Shown: positions 5,579-6,758 of the stretch, one piece after another
How positions within the stretch are numbered: position 1 is the stretch's first letter
How the letters are laid out: every line of letters begins with the position of its first letter
Source: Thermoplasmata archaeon
GTDB lineage: Archaea; Thermoplasmatota; Thermoplasmata; Lutacidiplasmatales; UBA184
Direction: 5' to 3'
Length of the DNA: 6,758 nt
Assembly: GCA_030043545.1 (NCBI GenBank)
Contig: JASHXM010000121.1
Span: forward strand, 1-6,758
Program-made: the position numbers and the translations under genes
The notes under the pieces: model-generated
Told to the model about the DNA's origin: nothing
Seen by the model: the letters and a program-made list of their open reading frames with translations, nothing else
Databases searched by the model: none

Positions 5579-6716
5579 GATGTGGATCAACATGGGGCCG
5601 CAGCACCCCATGACCCACGGACTGTGGAACCTTCGGGTGAAGATCGACGGCGAGACGATCGTCGACGTCGACCCGGAGATGGGCTACCTCCACCGGGGGA
5701 TCGAGAAGATCAGCGAAGATCGCCACTACAACGAGGTCATCACCCTGATGGACCGGTGCTGCTACGTCGCCGGCTTCGCCTGGGAGCACCTCTACATCCT
5801 CGCGGCCGAGGCGGCGCTGCACGTCGACGCGCCCGAGCGGGCCCATTACCTCCGCACGATGTGCGACGAGTTCCAGCGGATCGGCTCCCACCTCATGTGG
5901 TACGCCGCGTTCGTTCAGGACCTCGGGCTGATGAGCCCGTTCCTCTACGGGATGCGGGACCGCGACCTGGTCCTCGACCTGTTCCAGAGCTTCACCGGCG
6001 CCCGGATGACGTACGAGTACATGCGGGTCGGCGGGGTCCGCAGCGACGTCCCGCAGGGGTTCACCGATCGCGCACGCCAGGTCCTGGACTGGCTCACCGA
6101 CCGGTTCCGTGAGTACGACCAGCTCTGCCTGGGGTCGACGATCTTCCGCAAGCGGTGCGACGGACTCGGAGTACTGTCGGCCGGTGACTGCGTGGCGCAC
6201 GGCGTCACCGGACCGATGCTTCGGTCGGCGGGGATCCAGCGCGACCTCCGCAAGGACCGCCCGTACGCGGCGTACGCGGACCTCGAGTTCGACGTGGCGC
6301 ACGCCGACACCGCCGACGTGACGGGGCGCTACCTCGTCCGGATGGAGGAGATGCGCCAATCGGTCCGGATGCTGCGGCAGATCCTCGACTGGCTCGACCG
6401 CCACCCCGGGCCGGTGATCGCCGAGAACCTGCCCCGGTGGCTCGGCGCCCCGTACGCTCCCGTCGGGAACGAGGGGTACCTCTTGAAGCGGAAATTCCCG
6501 AAGGGGGTCGGTTTCTCCTCGATCGAGGAGCCGCACGGCGAGGCGCAGGCGTACGTCGTCAACGAGGGCGGCGAGCACCCGTACCGCGTCAAGTTCCGCT
6601 CGCCGGTCTTCTCGAACATCGCCGCCGCCCGGCAGTACCTGGTCGGCTACCACGTCGCCGACATCCCGCCGATCATGGGGAGCGTCGACGTCTGCGTCGG
6701 CGAGGTCGACCGGTAG
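5571..6716 (+). CDS. nuoD: Complex I 49-kDa-type subunit D (NuoD/FpoD)
   Basis: A complete 381-residue protein, the normal length for a separate NuoD. NuoD forms the quinone pocket with NuoB. Residues 9-17 read GPQHPMTHG, with His12 as the quinone-contacting histidine. Residues 38-46 read GYLHRGIEK. Tyr65 matches the quinone-binding tyrosine (Tyr87 of Thermus Nqo4). The two residues before it are Cys63 and Cys64; Cys64 replaces the Asp of the usual RxDY motif. Residues 104-156 (IGSHLMWYAAF, TGARMTYEYMRVGGV) and the C-terminus (GSVDVCVGEVDR) are typical. The metal-binding cysteines of the related [NiFe]-hydrogenase large subunit are absent, as in all complex I subunits of this type. It overlaps nuoC by 8 nt and has a very strong Shine-Dalgarno site. 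Confidence 0.95.
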   Translation: MSEMWINMGPQHPMTHGLWNLRVKIDGETIVDVDPEMGYLHRGIEKISEDRHYNEVITLMDRCCYVAGFAWEHLYILAAEAALHVDAPERAHYLRTMCDEFQRIGSHLMWYAAFVQDLGLMSPFLYGMRDRDLVLDLFQSFTGARMTYEYMRVGGVRSDVPQGFTDRARQVLDWLTDRFREYDQLCLGSTIFRKRCDGLGVLSAGDCVAHGVTGPMLRSAGIQRDLRKDRPYAAYADLEFDVAHADTADVTGRYLVRMEEMRQSVRMLRQILDWLDRHPGPVIAENLPRWLGAPYAPVGNEGYLLKRKFPKGVGFSSIEEPHGEAQAYVVNEGGEHPYRVKFRSPVFSNIAAARQYLVGYHVADIPPIMGSVDVCVGEVDR

Positions 6717-6727
6717 GGGACTGAACG

Positions 6728-6758
6728 ATGTCGTCGATCACGCTCTATTCGGTCGCGG
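6728..6758 (+). CDS. nuoH: Start of a further operon gene, probably nuoH (partial)
   Basis: Only the first ten codons are in the window (MSSITLYSVA), and the gene is cut by the window end. An AGGGGA stretch at 6715-6720 overlaps the nuoD stop and lies 7 nt before the ATG, a plausible Shine-Dalgarno site. The gene begins 11 nt after nuoD, so it belongs to the same operon. In archaeal complex I and Fpo operons nuoH usually follows nuoD. The visible residues are mildly hydrophobic but far too few to prove the family; the name rests on gene order. Confidence 0.5.
   Translation, partial: MSSITLYSVA

Noticed and set aside
1..6758. Mobile element, phage, CRISPR or defence system
   Set aside because: No transposase, integrase, terminal inverted repeats, regularly spaced repeats or toxin-antitoxin-like pair is visible. 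Base composition looks uniform from gene to gene.

Overview
The window is a gene-dense piece of a high-GC chromosome, about 70% G+C by eye. It most likely comes from an archaeon. The evidence is AT-rich TATA-type boxes (TTTAT, TTTAA, TTAAATAA) standing out of GC-rich DNA at the archaeal distance from starts, at least one apparently leaderless gene, and a complex I cluster that runs A-B-C-D with separate C and D genes. No E, F or G gene follows D inside the window. Thermoplasmatota or a related lineage is my best guess, but the sequence alone does not prove it. The proteins are not unusually acidic, which argues against haloarchaea.

Layout. (1) 21-584: a small uncharacterised protein with a zincin motif, HExxHxxGxxD. 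(2) 642-2465: a membrane pair, a short protease-less NfeD-type protein followed by a stomatin/SPFH-family protein. The latter has five 11-residue repeats, an acidic patch and a Pro-rich tail. (3) 2523-3308: a crotonase-fold enzyme whose active site looks like a PaaG-type enoyl-CoA isomerase rather than a hydratase. (4) 3313-3957, minus strand: a RimJ/RimL-like GNAT acetyltransferase, convergent with the crotonase gene (4-nt gap) and divergent from the complex I operon. (5) 4097 to the end: the start of a nuo/fpo-type operon, nuoA, nuoB, nuoC, nuoD, and the first ten codons of a further gene that is probably nuoH.

How the genes work together. NuoB, NuoC and NuoD form the peripheral quinone-reducing (Q) module. 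NuoA, and NuoH if the partial gene is correctly called, belong to the membrane arm. A-B and C-D overlap, so the operon is probably translationally coupled. NfeD and SPFH proteins are a known gene pair in membrane microdomain or membrane quality-control functions. I see no functional link between the other genes.

There is no gene-free stretch over 300 bases. The largest gap is the 139-nt divergent promoter region at 3958-4096. I see no tRNA, rRNA, CRISPR array, insertion sequence or phage gene. Most of the window is ordinary chromosomal content. The points worth a second look are the zincin, the SPFH tail and repeats, the replaced acidic residue in NuoA, and the mixed leaderless/leadered promoter architecture.
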